Assembly: GCA_025024175.1 (NCBI GenBank)
Contig: QCXZ01000137.1
Span: 620,001 to 684,000, forward strand
DNA: 64,000 bases
DNA from: Rhyzopertha dominica
Taxonomy: Eukaryota; Arthropoda; Insecta; Coleoptera; Bostrichidae
Direction: 5' to 3'
The translations under genes were made by a program, and so were the position numbers. How positions within the stretch are numbered: the first letter of the stretch is position 1; every line of letters begins with the position of its first letter. This document shows, in pieces, positions 9,994-22,005 of this stretch. The notes beneath the pieces are model-generated. The model made no database searches. It worked only from the letters and a program-made list of their open reading frames with translations, and was not told where the DNA came from.

Positions 9994-12900
9994 AAAGGCA
10001 GCTGGCGATGCTGGGGAACGCATCCTGCGCAGCACGCCCGACTGGGGGGAAACGGCGACCAACGGTGACCATCTCTGGGTACCCACTTCTGTGTCGGGCG
10101 ATTTTTGCTACGCTGGGGACACTGATTGCACGGTAAGTCGATTTTTGACGTTTGTAAGTCGACGGAAGGCTACTAGATGGCGCTGCTCTATCGCATAGTC
10201 CGCCAAGAAGCTCGTATCTGCATTCTAAATGAAGACAGTCATGATTCCATTTCCATTTAAGGTTGTGGGATTGAGTCTAGTTGAAATCATGAAAATTTGG
10301 CAGTCGCCATTTCTCTAGATTCGTATGAATCAATCCAATACTGCGGGGATAAATCAGCAACAGTTTATTTCCGAAAATTAACTTTTGCATGGCTGACGCT
10401 AACGAGTATTAATAAAAATCCTAACAGTTTGTAACATAGGACACTTACTTTCGACCATATCAAATCATATGCGACTTAATGATTCTTTGAATTGATATTC
10501 TTTCTATGAGATAGATTGTTTGCAGTTAGTACCATGTACATCTTATGTAAATTATTAAAAACTTGTTCGTTGTAAACTCACATTTCACTTAGAGAATACA
10601 AAGACACTATATGTCTCCGATTTGACATGTATAGTACTTATTTGACATATAGATGTCGTCCACTCACCAGACAGGTATCAGAATTACCCGCAAGTAGCAC
10701 TGGCTGTTCTGTAGGCGGGAAATTTGAATTGCCTTTTCTTGCGTGCCATCCCATTTCGTTGTTGCGATGTCACGTGTGGTTTTCTTGCTTTCTTTTTCAG
10801 AAACACGGACCACGACTCAAGTGTTCTGCGTGCAATGTCGTGGCCCACCAGAGCTGTGTCCCCGTTCTGGTCGAGAAGATGAAGTTTACTTGCAAACCAA
10901 CGTTTAGGGACGTAGGTGTCCGACTGTACAGGGAGCAAACGAGTATACATCACCATTGGGTCCACAGGAGGTCGGAGAAGGGTAAATGCAGGCAGTGCGG
11001 CAAGGTGAGTCGTTGTTGGTAAATAAAGACAGTAATCGCCTTGAAGACAAAAAAATATCGCGAATTATAAACGGTTTTCCCCATAGGTATTTTAGTTTTA
11101 AATTATCGAATTGTTAGGGAGGCTTGGGAATATGCTATATCGAGTGTTCGGATTTCAATATAGATTGGCCTAAATTATGTATTAAACGCCACGCTCGCGG
11201 AACTGTTTGTCGAAGTTTGGCACTGGTTACGTCAATTAACCTAGCGAGCATGCATTATTAAAATCTTTTGGGGCATAGTTCGTCGAATAAACCCGGGAAC
11301 TAACTCGCACAAAACGTAGGTAAATTTGAAAATGTAATGCAACTGGTCGACTAAAGTTGTAAATTTTTTTCGTAAATGTACCTCAATTATAAATACTTAT
11401 TTGTCTCAAACGCGGATAGTTTATTTTAGCCCGTCAAACTTTCGCAAAATATTTGGAAGGAGTGCCACAAGCTTTGACAGGGCTATTTGTTATTCAGAAC
11501 ATGGCGAATTTCTCTTAACCCTCAGACCCTACAAATTGAGTTTGGTCCGACATCACTTGTAGTAAATTTCCTTCGACGGTTTTCGCTTTAAACGAAACCC
11601 GTTACAGCGTTTCTGCCCCTGCAAGATCTACTTCGAGGGAAGTTTTTAAACTTAACAGTTTCATGAACTAAAAGCAAACAATTACTTAGGGGATATAAAA
11701 TATACGAGGGAAGATCGTTAATTACGGTCCCCGAGGTAGAAAGACACTATACGTGAAAATAATTATATCTTTATTTTTCAACATAGTCTTCTTGAACTTC
11801 GATGCATTTGGTCCAAGGATGATCCAAGAGAAGAGAAGAATTCTTGTGGGTGATCCTCTAACCAGTCGTTTACTGCTCTCATCACTTGGTAATCATCGTC
11901 ATATCTGGTCCCACGTAGATATCCTTTCAATTTCGGAAATAAGAAGTAATCGTTGGGGGCTAGGTCTGGAGAACACGCAGGGTATTCGTGCAATTCAAAT
12001 CCTCCGTCGTGAATTTCTATTTTATTCTAAATATTCTAAATTATTTTAACAAACAACGAATGACAAAGCTGGTATTGAACAAGTGTCACAACAAATAAAT
12101 ACACTTTTAATATGTTAAAGAATTTCACTGTCAGTCTACGCCTACTATATCAGGGACCGTAAATAATGATCTCCCTTCGTATCCATTTTTCGTTCGACAG
12201 AACGCGATCAATCCTCTGGACACAACAAACGAAAACCTCTATTCCCTCGCAAGTTTTGCTTTATTTGAATTATCGCGTCACTAATTTCATCCGTCTGTTG
12301 TTAATGGATCCTAATGGACGTCTTTGTTTCAGTCATTCCAATCCAAACTGTCTTTCAGTTCGAAGGAAATAGTGGCGCTTAGTTGTTCTTGGTGTAAGGC
12401 TGCTTATCACAATAAAGAGGGCTGTTTCAACGTTCAACGAATAAGTGAAGAATGCAACCTAGGTAAGTGTGTGATATTTTGGATATTTTGGAAGGTGTCG
12501 GTGTCTGTTATTTTAAGGAAACTAATTACAATTTTCACGCACAAAGTTCTTTACGCTACCATTGGTATTTAGCTGTGCTCCTAGCATTTTTCATAATCTA
12601 ATAGGCTTAATATAGTGTAGATCACATCTTAGTGATGAAGGATATTAGTATAAACTTGAAAGGTTTTAAAAAACGTTTAAGGAGTTGTGGTTTAAAAGTT
12701 AAAAAAAAAGCATAAATGTTGTTTCCTGATTCTAAGGAGTTATATATAAAATCTGTGAAGAAAAATAAATTAGTGGTTGTAGATCCGCCCTTACTGTTAT
12801 AATAAATTATTAACAGGCTTGGTGTCATTAAGAAACTTTCAGTATATGGCTTGAATATATTCATTTACGAGGCATATTGATAGGTATTTGACCTACCACG

Positions 12901-15900
12901 CCACAATATTTTAAAACAAATTTAAATTTACTTAACATAATCCCCTTTAATTAATTATTTTTTTACTGGAAAGTGTCTAGGCCAACTAGATATTAATATG
13001 ACCTCTTAACATTAGAACACATTCAAAACAATTTTAAAGGGAATTCAGACCGAAAAATATGAGTTCTATGGACTCCAACTTAGTCCCTAAAGAAGCCATA
13101 CTTTAGCCTTCGGGTCGTCGATATGCCCGTCGCGTAGACGCCTTTGAACCCCCATCGCTATAGCGCCCCCCAAAGCACCGCACTTGACCCACATCTTGAC
13201 CGCAGCCTTTTCCAATTTCCCCCGTGCGGGTGAAAGTGTTCCAGACCGAACTGGGGACCCCTAATGTGCCCGAAATCCGCCGGTAATACTTTAATGCGTC
13301 TGGAAACTCTGGTCTCCTCTGGAGTTTTAATTCAATTCCTTAAGAGCGTATGGGTTGTTTGGCGATATTAGCGAAACGGCGGGGGAAAGGGGAGTTCGTG
13401 TTTGGGGAGATGTTTTGGGGTTTATTGAAGACCCCGGCGGATAAAAAGTGGTCGCTACGACTTTTAAGTCGATTATGAGGAGTGGGATTAAAGTGATGAG
13501 CATTTTTATGATATAGTGAGCTGAAGAAAAGTATAAAGGCCAGTTCAACGCTATTAGCAGGAGATCCTGAGAGAAGACTTTGTCGCCATAATGTAAATAG
13601 ACAACTCAGGGTTATTTATTAGTCGTTTTCGATAACAAATGTCATCAGAAATGAGCTAGAACGCTCGGGGAATTTTTTTTCTCGAATTTGTTGTTCATTA
13701 AGCGCAATGTTTCGGGAAGATGGCTATAGCGTCTACATCTGATGCCACAGCGCTTTAAAAATCTCCACCCTAGCAAAGAATTGAACGTTCTTTCTAATTC
13801 TTTCATCTGCAGGTCGCTAGACCTAACCGTTATTTTTTTATGACTTCTTGAAATAGAAGTTTACTAACCTGCGATCTATCTTGGACCAATTCTAAGCCGA
13901 ACAGATAAATTTAGCGACCAACTGAGGCCAGATTTTTATTCAGGAGGTCAAAATTAGTGAATAAACTAAGTCTTGTCGGAATTAGAAGTGAAAAAATTTT
14001 TTGGTCAATTTTGGTGGAGGCGCGCCTTGTTTGCGTGTTAAGATAAAAATATATATGCCTATAGCGTCTACATCTGACGACCCAGCTCTTTANAAATCTC
14101 CACCCCAGCAGAGAATTGAACGTTCTTTCTAATTCTTTCATCTGCAGGTCGCTAGACCTAACAGTTATTTTATTATGTTATCTTAAAATAGAAGTTTATT
14201 AACTTGCGATCTATCTTGGACCATATCTAAGGCGAACGGCTAAATTTAGTGACCAACTGAGGCCAGATTTTTATTCAGGAGGTCAAAATTAGTGAATAAA
14301 CTAAGTCTCGTCGGAATTAGAAGTGAAAAAATTTTTTGGTCAATTTTGGTGGAGGCGCGCCTTGTTTGCGTTTTAAGATAAAAATGTATATGCCTATAGA
14401 ATCTACATCTGACGACCCAGCTCTTTAAAAATCTCCACCCTAGCAAATAATTGAATGTTCTTTTTAATTCTTTCCTCTGCAGCTCGCTAGACCTAACAGT
14501 TATTTTATTATGTTATCTTAAAGTAGAAGTTTACTAACTTGCGATCTATCTTGGACCATATCTAAGGCGAACGGCTAAATTTAGTGACCAACTGAGGCCA
14601 GATTTTTATTCAGGAGGTCAAAATTAGTGAATAAACTAAGTCTCGTCGGAATTAGAAGTGAAAAAATTTTTTGGTCAATTTTGGTGGAGGCGCGCCTTGT
14701 TTGCGTGTTAAGATAAAAATGTATATGCCTATAGCATCTACATCTGACGACCCAGCTCTTTAAAAATCTCCACCCTAGCAAAGAATTGAATGCTCTTTTT
14801 AATTCTTTCATCTGCAGGTCGCTAGACCTAACAGTTATTTTATTATGTTATCTTAAAGTAGACGTTTACTAACTTGCGATCTATCTTGGACCATATCTAA
14901 GGCGAACGGCTAAATTTAGTGACCAACTGAGGCCAGATTTTTATTCAGGAGGTCAAAATTAGTAAATAAACTAAGTCTCGTCGGAATTATAAGTGAAAAA
15001 ATTTTTTGGTCAATTTTGGTGGAGGCGCGCCTTGTTTGCTTGTTAAGATAAAAATGTATATGCCTATAGCGTCTACATCTGACGACCCAGCTCTTTAAAA
15101 ATCTCCACCCTAGCAGAGAATTGAACGTTCTTTCTAATTCTTTCAACCGCGGGGCGCTAGACCTAACAGTTATTTTATTATGTTATCTTAAAGTAGAAGT
15201 TTACTAACTTGCGATCTATCTTGGACCATATCTAAGGCGAACGGCTAAATTTAGTGACCAACTAAGGCCAGATTTTTATTCAGGAGGTCAAAATTAGTGA
15301 ATAAACTAAGTCTCGTCGAAATTAGAAGTGAAAAATTTTTTGGTCAATTTTGGTGGAGGCGCGCCTTGTTTGCGTGTTAAGATAAAAATGTATATGCCTA
15401 TAGCGTCTACATCTGACGACCCAGCTCTTTAAAAATCTCCACCCTAGCAGAGAATTGAACGTTCTTTCTAATTCTATCATCTGCAGGTCACTAGACCTAA
15501 CCGTTATTTTTTTATGTCTTCTTAAAGTAGAAGTTTACTAGCTAGAGACCAACTGAGGCCAGATTTTTATTCAGAAGGTCAATATTATTAAATACACTGA
15601 GACGTGTCGGAAATGGAGGTGAAATAGTGGGATAATTTTAATAAATTTAGCGTTATAATACATACGTGGCACAGTTATTGACACCTGTTTGCAATTTTAA
15701 AAGCACTGCCGGAGGGCGCATTATAATTATCGACCCATCAATTATTCATGCCCATCGATTTTAAACCNTCAAACTCTCATCAAACTAAAACCACTTTAAT
15801 AATTAATTAAAACAACTCCGGCTGCAGCGTACATTTTCAACATGACGTCCCCTTTATTTAATTGTCCGTTTACGTTTCGTTAAATAAACAATTATTCCAA

Positions 15901-18900
15901 CAGCTCATTACGCTTGCCCCTGTGTTTGTCCTGGCGCCCTTTTCTCCGCTACGTCCCGCAAACCCAAAGTTAAATTGAGCCCGGCGCTACTCTAACACCA
16001 AATTTGTCACCTGGATCTACCGGCCTAATTACTTGGCGGGGTGTAATTTAAACCCGAGACGTGACCCTAAACGTTGCGAGGGAATGCATCTGGCTACTAG
16101 ATTACATGATGTGACTTCACGCGGTGACAAATAATCTTCTTTCTGTTTTCAGGTGTACATAGTAGTATAGTAGTACCACCCTCCTGGATAGTGAAGCTCC
16201 CCAGAAAGGGTAGTTTTAAGTCTAGTCTTCGGAAATCTCCAAAGAAGAGGGCTTCGAGTAAAAAGAGGAACAAAGATAAGGTGAGTCATTCATATTTGTT
16301 TCCATTTGGAGTGTCTGGGTATTCTTCGTTCGAAAACCTTTAACTTCTATTGTATAGGAGGGACTCCATCTTGCTGTAGCTACCGATTTTAATGTATCAT
16401 AGTAAAATAGTTGTTACGTCTATTAACAAACCATTTTAAGTAGGTTCGTCAGTAAACATAGCTGTATTTAATTCCTTTAAGCATTTGTTTTGACAGATTT
16501 CTTGTCTATTCTGTGCTAGTGTGCTACATACCAAATCTGGATTTATATTACCAGTACTGGTCCAATACAGATAAGCAAAAAACCACTAGTAATCCATTTA
16601 TTTGTGTAAAGTTTGCTACTAAATTAACTCGAAAATACATAAAATAAATCACCCCAATGGATGGTGAAAGCAATTGTTGTATCTTCACCGAGCTGTTTAT
16701 GGCAAAACCCTTTAGAGGACTTACTTTGTTAAATATCTTTGAGCAAAGTATTTATAGTTCTTAAAACTGAAAAAGTTACAAAGAAGTGCTATAAAGGACA
16801 CATGCTGCGAGGGGTGGCCCGTTTATGGCAGTCTTATCTTTGACTTATAAGCCCTTTCCTCATTTTCACTTTTAAGAACTACAAATTCAAGGTAGTTCTC
16901 AAACTAGCCCTTAACGTTTTCAGGAGAAGGACCACAAAACATTCGCGATCAAACCAATACCGACAGCAACAGTAACGCCCGTGCTCGTATTCATAAATCC
17001 AAAATCGGGCGGCAACCAAGGTGCTAAACTGCTTCAGAAATTCCAGTGGCTTCTCAATCCAAGACAGGTGGTACCAAAAATTATTAATCCGTTCGTTCTC
17101 TACGTATACTTCTACTGTTAGGTGTTCGATTTGACCCAGGGAGGTCCCAAAATGGGTTTGGAGATGTACAGAAAAGTGCCTAACTTGAGGGTGTTAGCTT
17201 GTGGAGGTGACGGTACCGTAGGATGGGTACTGAGTGTGATAGACCAATTGGAAATGTCACCACCACCGTCAGTGGGGGTGCTTCCTTTGGGTACGGGGAA
17301 TGATTTGGCCCGAGCGTTAGGTTGGGGAGGGGTAAGTCTACAATACCCGATGGATCCTGTAGAAAGCATTTTTCAATCGTAGGGTTACACGGATGAACCA
17401 ATATCGAAAATCCTATCGAATCTGAGCGTCAGCGACCAAGTTCTTTTAGATCGTTGGTCCCTGGAAGTGGAAAAGAACCCAAGCGCTGAACCCAACGAAA
17501 CGGGCAAGGAGAACCTCCCTCTCAACGTGGTCAATAATTATTTTTCGTTAGGTGTGGACGCCCACATAGCTCTAGAATTCCATGAGGCGAGAGGTACAGT
17601 GTCATTCCTATCTAATTCCGTCCACTTAACGAGAATTTACAGAGGCTCATCCCGAAAAGTTCAACTCTAGACTGAGGAACAAGATGTTTTATGGTCAAAT
17701 GGGGGGTAAAGATCTTCTAAAGAGGAAATGGAAGGGTCTCGCTGAGTTTATAACTTTAGAATGTGATGGTAAAGATCTGACACCCAAATTAAAGGAGCTG
17801 AAGGTCCACGCTGTAGTTTTCCTCAACATTCCAAGGTAAGAGGCTTCTTCTCTTGTCCCGTGTTCAACTGTTTTGTGATCCTTCCAGCTATGGTGGTGGT
17901 ACCCATCCCTGGAACAGGTCCATGGGTACTTCTGAACCTAGCACCGAAGACGGCCTCATCGAAGTAGTTGGACTAACCACGTACCAACTCGTAAGTTCGT
18001 TCAAATAAATCATCTCTTTGTGCTTTGATTTTTTCCTCCCAAAGCCTCTTCTACAAGCTGGGGGTCATGGTACGTGTATCACCCAGTGCCGTAGCGCGAA
18101 AATAGTGACCTCCAAGACCATCCCCATGCAGGTTGATGGAGAAGCGTGCAAACTGACTCCATCCATCATAAATCTCTCTCTGTTGAACAAGGCACCCATG
18201 CTGGCGAAGAGAAAGAGGGGCCGTCCAGTCACCACACAGACTGCTTTAGACAATCTCAAGATCAACGTGCACAGAATCAGCATGGTTGATTACGAACAGC
18301 ATCACTATGATAAGGATCTCTTAACTCAAGCAGGTAGGCACCGATAAATCTGATGATAGTTTAGCATTGTTTTCTTTATCATCGGTGTTGGACATCTTCA
18401 TTTTAAGTACATACTATATGGTGCTTCGTTCCCATCATTTTTGACACGACAATTTATAGGCTTTCGCTATAATGTATCACGAAATATTGCAAAATTGGGT
18501 TTTTCTTCGATTATTATATATTAGTCTCGTAAAATATTGTTTTGCACGTCGTTGATATCTAGAAAACGAGATTCTTCTTGCACTTTCCTCGTTTTCCTTT
18601 CAGCAATAAGTCTAGGAACGGTAGAGGTGAAACCCACATCGGACCTAGAGCAAGTCAGAGTACAAATCAACAAATTCNTCGAAGAGTCCACAGATCTGAT
18701 AATAGGCGAATGGTGTTTCGTCGATTGTGAGTCCACCCCCCCTCCATAATACCGCCATCTTTGACCCAACGTCCTATTTACAGCCTGCACCGCGGAGCGG
18801 TTCTTCCGTATCGACAAGGCGCAGGAGAATCTCCACTACGTCACCGACATAGCCTGTGATAACCTGTACATACTTGAATGCGGCGGCAGCACCGTTCCAC

Positions 18901-20482
18901 AAACACCGGACGACGATACCATTTCCCCTTCCCCTAGCTTGAACTCGCAGACTCCGTACGTGATACCGGAAATGCGTGTGAGGTATGACTTTGAGGGGTT
19001 GACGGTTTGAAACGCCTTTTCACCACGCCCACTTCCAATAGGTGTCCTCCCATCGTTCCTATCCCGGTAATCCCTGATCCTTTAGATGTTGTGGTGCTAC
19101 TACATCCGGTAAGAGCATTTCGAGTTTTGAATAGTTTTCGAAAATTTTACGTTTTCTAGCGACGAGGGCAGCCTGGATTCCCCGAGCGACCATCCACCTA
19201 TGTCGCCTAAGGTGCTCCAATCACCGGACGAGCTGGCCGAAGTGACCACGCCCTCCACGCCCGTCGAGAATGGCGACAAGCCTAACGACGGCGGTGTCAA
19301 AATTCGAAGGTATCTAAATCTAATTCTGGCCATCATCACTTACATTTACATTAAGCCGTTGATTGAGATACCGTGAGTAGTCTCTTCGCATGTGAATTCT
19401 ACCTTGTAAACTCTACGACCAATAAACTGTAGCACGCCATTTGTCTTTATCCCGTCCGTTTTTCAAAATTCTCGGCCGGAATCACTACTACCTTCGTCAT
19501 ATGATTATTTCTCTTATACACTCTGTGCATGCAGCATCACTGAGAGACTTTTCGGTTTAACAAGGGAGTCGTTCTCTGCGATTAGGTAAGGATACCATGC
19601 CTCAGAAAGACCTTTCCACACTCTGTCTGTCGCACACTTTCGCCTAACTGCTTCGTTATTTCTAGCAACACGGAGGAAAAGCCGAGCGAGGTTATTTTGA
19701 AGGCGGCCAAACTCGGGGATCTACGTATGGTGAGTGTGGGCATACCTTCTAAGCGATTAAGGCGTGTAATACCCTCTCCCGATCGTTTTAGAGGGCGTGT
19801 CTTAGCGGCGACGCCCATAGGGGCGTGGTTATTAAGACAGCCCACCAATCGGTTTGTACTAGACGTTCCTTAGTCTATACAAACCCCCTTTATTGACAAC
19901 GCCTGTAGAGGCGTGGTCAACGTCGTACCCCGCCTCTCAAGAAGCCTAGCTTCTTTTACTTTTCCCATCAGCACCACATCATCGCATATCTACGTGTGTT
20001 TTAGATTAAAGACTTGCACTCCCAAGGATACTCGCTCTTTACCAAAGATCCCTCGGGCCAGACCGTGCTTCACTATGCCGCGCGGTTCGGCCACGAAGAA
20101 GTAGTCAGATACGTCATAAGTTACGGTCCCCGCGCTATTGTGAACCTCAAAGACAATACGCAGTAAGTCGGAATAGTTATTTATGAGACGTGTGTAGCGT
20201 AATCCGGTTGTTTTAGCGGACATACTGCTCTCCATAAAGCTGCACTGTACAAGAGGCGTAATATTTGTTGCATTTTGATAGCGGGCGGGGCTTCGGCTAA
20301 CGTCACCGATCACAGGGGAATGACGCCGAGGCAGCTTGCTGTCCAATCAGAGGACCACGAGTTGGCTGCTTACTTGCAAAGTGGGTGTAGTTCAGATAGT
20401 GGGCGTGGTTTGTGATGTCTTTGTTTTTGCAGGTCAGGAACACTTTCAGATGGTACAGTCGGATGTAGGCACCGAAGTATGA
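9994..20482 (+). CDS. rdgA: Diacylglycerol kinase, zeta/rdgA type
   Basis: Phosphorylates membrane diacylglycerol to phosphatidic acid; fly rdgA serves photoreceptor phosphoinositide recycling. Exons: 9994-10132, 10801-11004, 12333-12462, 16153-16280, 16924-17067, 17122-17331, 17383-17593, 17643-17835, 17888-17990, 18045-18333, 18604-18726, 18784-18982, 19160-19309, 19535-19585, 19666-19729, 20005-20162, 20217-20380, 20433-20482. With the putative exon at 2401 this gives about 939 residues in one frame. Domain order: two Cys-rich C1 domains (the second with HHWVHRR), a Lys-rich stretch, the catalytic domain ([33 protein letters not shown], then the accessory half with [16 protein letters not shown]), and C-terminal ankyrin repeats ([27 protein letters not shown]). 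The last residues GTEV fit a class I PDZ ligand. The glycine-rich GGDGT nucleotide-binding motif is intact. Introns hold the mariner relic and the 335-bp array. The zeta/iota-like class is clear; the symbol is by orthology guess. Confidence 0.93.
11705..12179 (-). mobile_element. Internally deleted mariner relic in a diacylglycerol kinase intron
   Basis: Two ends of about 27 bp are near-perfect inverses (cgagggaagatcg at 11705 and its complement ending at 12179), each next to a TA. Between them the minus strand (11993 to 11778) encodes only the C-terminal part of a mariner transposase: the [12 protein letters not shown] motif containing the last catalytic Asp, then KLKGYLRG and the tail. The N-terminal DNA-binding domain and the first two catalytic Asp are missing, leaving a 475-bp non-autonomous copy. 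This family is different from the DD41D-type pair at 1-9339. It sits in the intron between exons 10801-11004 and 12333-12462. Confidence 0.88.
13720..15600. repeat. Tandem array of about 335-bp units in a diacylglycerol kinase intron
   Basis: A unit of about 335 bp repeats five to six times head to tail. The motif tctacatctgac recurs at about 14066, 14401, 14736, 15071 and 15405, with a more diverged first copy near 13731. Units are about 90-98% alike by eye; the edge units are the most diverged, as expected from unequal crossing-over. Each central unit holds one ggcgcgcc site and a minus-strand open frame of about 76 codons (14141-13911, 14446-14246, 14811-14581, 15146-14916). Because 335 is not a multiple of three, these frames do not join. 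It lies in the 3.7-kb intron between exons 12333-12462 and 16153-16280. Confidence 0.93.
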
Positions 20483-21960
20483 ACATAGCAATAACTGTAG
20501 CACGACCTTTCTTCGTAATCTCTCTCTATAATTGCCTTATATTGAAGTCAGAGAAGTATATTAGTGGATGTTACTCTATCGAAATGTGATATTTGAATTT
20601 AACGTTATTTATTGCTTAATTTATTTGTTGATCTGTCTAGTTAGTATTGTAGGGGATCATTTTCTGGATTTTTGCTAACATATCACTTCTCGAACATTCC
20701 TTATTGTATAAATTCCTGTTGCTTAATGTAAAAACTTTGTGCGGCCTGGTAAGAAAAAACATTCAAGGCAATAATAACTTTGTGTGGCGTAACTGTAAAT
20801 AGCAACGAAAAAATTTTCGAGAAAAGACAATCTATTAAGTGTTTCGCAAATTAATAATCGCTGTTGATTAGCTGTAGCGAAAAAATTGTTTTTTCCAAAT
20901 TCTTTTTCCATTTTGACACTGCATTAAGCATAAGGATTTGATGACATTTAAACGATAGACTGTACATAGTAGACTAGTCGTAGCATTTAGGGTTAGCATG
21001 TTAAATTTTTGCGTTCCCGAGTCGGACTATAAACGTTCCGCTCGTTCTATTTTTTGTAAGATGATTACCACCCTCCCCCAAAGCGGGAGGGGTCTCGCTC
21101 GTATTCTTTCACTAGCTAGCTACTACAGAAAATGTGATTTAATAATGTATTTTTAGGGCTCCTTATACACTTAATCGTAGGTAACTCGTTCCTCTCTTGG
21201 AAGCGCCACAAGATCAGAACTTCACACTTTATAAACCGTTTGCGTTTTTAAATTTCCCGCCCTTACGAATTTTTAAACTTGCCGCCTTTTATTTCGGTTC
21301 AGAATCAATCAATAGTCGCCGATGTTTTCGGTTCGTTTTGAAATTGTTCTGATCTTATTCGGACTACCAAGCTACCCAATTTTAATCCTGATGATCTGCT
21401 GTTAGCGTCTCCCGTAGGTTAAGATGGTGATTTTGTACTCCAACTTGCACCAACATGGCGGCGTCAGCGTGGCCTGACGTTGGCAGCATCTACTCCTAAG
21501 ACGTGTAAAGACACTGAACTGTATACCAGTACAATTCCGAAGTCTCGATTGAAATCTTAACACCAATTATAAATTTTATAGGACTTGTAAATCTCTTCCA
21601 AACTTCACCTTTTTACGTAGCGTGTGGCCTAGACGGCGCGAGTTAGGGGTCGATTTAGTCGACGGGTTTGTGATCTGTACTCTCCTAAAGTTCTGTCCAA
21701 TTTTAGCTAACAAAGGGTCCAGATAGGGTAAGTTATTTCGTTTCTTGTTACCTTATAAATGGTGTAAATAAACTCGATATTATTACCACCCTAAGGGATG
21801 TACCAGATTTTTGCACATTTTTTATTGTATTGCTGCACAGATTTTGACATTGTACACCGTCTAAATTGTTACGTGAACCAACCGACAATGTTTCTCTCGT
21901 TTGAATTGCATATATTCGACCAAATCAATTATAGAAAATAAAGGTCAATAAATAAAACAG
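20483..21960. other. Diacylglycerol kinase 3' UTR and tail-to-tail gene boundary
   Basis: No coding frame is recognised. Plus-strand AATAAA motifs occur near 21765 and 21938-21955, and a minus-strand one (TTTATT at 21970-21975) serves the NRF-6-like gene. The two convergent genes therefore probably end within a few tens of bases of each other, or overlap, if the distal plus-strand signal is used. Confidence 0.5.
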
Positions 21961-22005
21961 AAATGTACTTTTATTTACAAACAGTATACGAAAATGTACA
22001 ATAAT

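Noticed and set aside
19310..19375. Read-through alternative C-terminus of the kinase (hydrophobic tail ending IEIP)
   Set aside because: It is simply intron sequence after a good donor; no signal favours polyadenylation there.
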